Source: Lachnospiraceae bacterium
GTDB taxonomy: Bacteria > Bacillota > Clostridia > Lachnospirales > Lachnospiraceae
Length of the DNA stretch: 35,143 bases
Direction: 5' to 3'
NCBI GenBank assembly: GCA_017461775.1
Contig: JAFTXD010000121.1
Span: 1 to 35,143, forward strand
Shown here piece by piece: positions 34,958 to 35,143 of the stretch (position 1 is the stretch's first letter; every line of letters begins with the position of its first letter). Position numbers and translations under genes: made by a program. Below the pieces are notes generated by a model. The model was given only the letters and a program-made list of their open reading frames with translations, did not search any database and was not told where the DNA came from.

Positions 34958-34978
34958 CATATGGACGTTCGTCCTATG
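34958..34978 (+). other. hairpin at the 5' end of the rpsU transcript
   Basis: CATA (bulged T) GGAC pairs with GTCC-TATG around a GTTC loop, about four bases after the predicted start of transcription. It may stabilise the 5' end of the mRNA. The rest of the leader to 35040 contains GGGAGG and AGGTG but no other clear structure. Confidence 0.4.
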
Positions 34979-35040
34979 TAATAATATTAACCCAATCAGT
35001 CGAGATGCTTGAAGGGACTGAAGGGAGGTCAGGTGTAAGC

Positions 35041-35143
35041 ATGTCAAACGTAATCGTAAAAGAGAACGAGACTTTAGATAGCGCTTTACGTCGCTTCAAG
35101 AGAAGCTGCGCAAAAGCTGGTATTCAGCAGGAGATTCGTAAGA
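35041..35143 (+). CDS. rpsU: ribosomal protein bS21 (3' end cut by window)
   Basis: The frame starts [33 protein letters not shown], the N-terminal half of small-subunit protein bS21, and runs off the end of the window. bS21 is a short basic protein of the 30S subunit needed for translation initiation. AGGTG lies five bases before the ATG, and a stronger GGGAGG stands about 12 bases upstream. The gene has its own strong promoter. Confidence 0.95.
   Translation, partial: MSNVIVKENETLDSALRRFKRSCAKAGIQQEIRK

Overview
The window looks like a chromosomal segment of a Lachnospiraceae-type clostridium (Bacillota, Clostridia). This rests on the gene order DUF4349 lipoprotein - era - small YqzL-like protein - recO, a short glycyl-tRNA synthetase, strong AGGAGG-type ribosome binding sites, TTGACA/TATAAT promoters, and oxygen-sensitive enzyme families such as the 2-hydroxyacyl-CoA dehydratase activase relatives. 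The genus cannot be fixed from sequence reading alone. No rRNA, tRNA, CRISPR array, prophage or transposase was seen.

Layout. (1) 1-4.4 kb: alpha-glucan breakdown. The tail of an alpha-amylase-family protein is followed by an unusual 1341-residue fusion of a GH133-type debranching enzyme with a type I pullulanase, closed by a terminator. (2) 4.5-8.3 kb: signalling. A methyl-accepting chemotaxis protein is followed by a KdpDE-like two-component pair and a 47-residue membrane protein that is easily missed. (3) 8.3-10.4 kb: a membrane-anchored endonuclease/exonuclease/phosphatase-fold protein, then a ZIP metal transporter whose promoter carries a perfect 7+7 palindrome, a likely metal-regulator operator. 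A bidirectional terminator separates it from (4), the minus-strand unit at 10.4-16.0 kb: a 1409-residue double activase/dehydratase-like protein followed by O-acetylhomoserine sulfhydrylase (metY).

(5) 16.1-21.3 kb, plus strand: a rhomboid-like protein that lacks the catalytic residues and has a zinc-ribbon tail, a structured intergenic element, a sigma-70-derived protein without promoter-recognition regions, a small unknown protein and an M16C metallopeptidase. (6) 21.4-26.2 kb: DUF4349 lipoprotein, Era, YqzL-like protein, RecO, a second lipoprotein and GlyRS. (7) 26.2-31.1 kb: a J-like/TPR protein and HscC-type Hsp70, a probable chaperone pair. (8) 31.1-35.1 kb: an accessory gap with a chimeric, AT-rich gene remnant, then alaS behind a perfect consensus promoter and a structured leader, and finally the start of rpsU.

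The most intriguing signal is a set of three intergenic structures of about 140-165 nt (17024-17180, 31059-31221, 32070-32210). Their sequences differ, but each has the same plan: an outer closing stem, a first hairpin with a GCTTGC tip (CUUG tetraloop), and a second GC-rich hairpin. They may be a family of structured RNAs or repeats. The third copy forms nearly the whole 5' leader of alaS.
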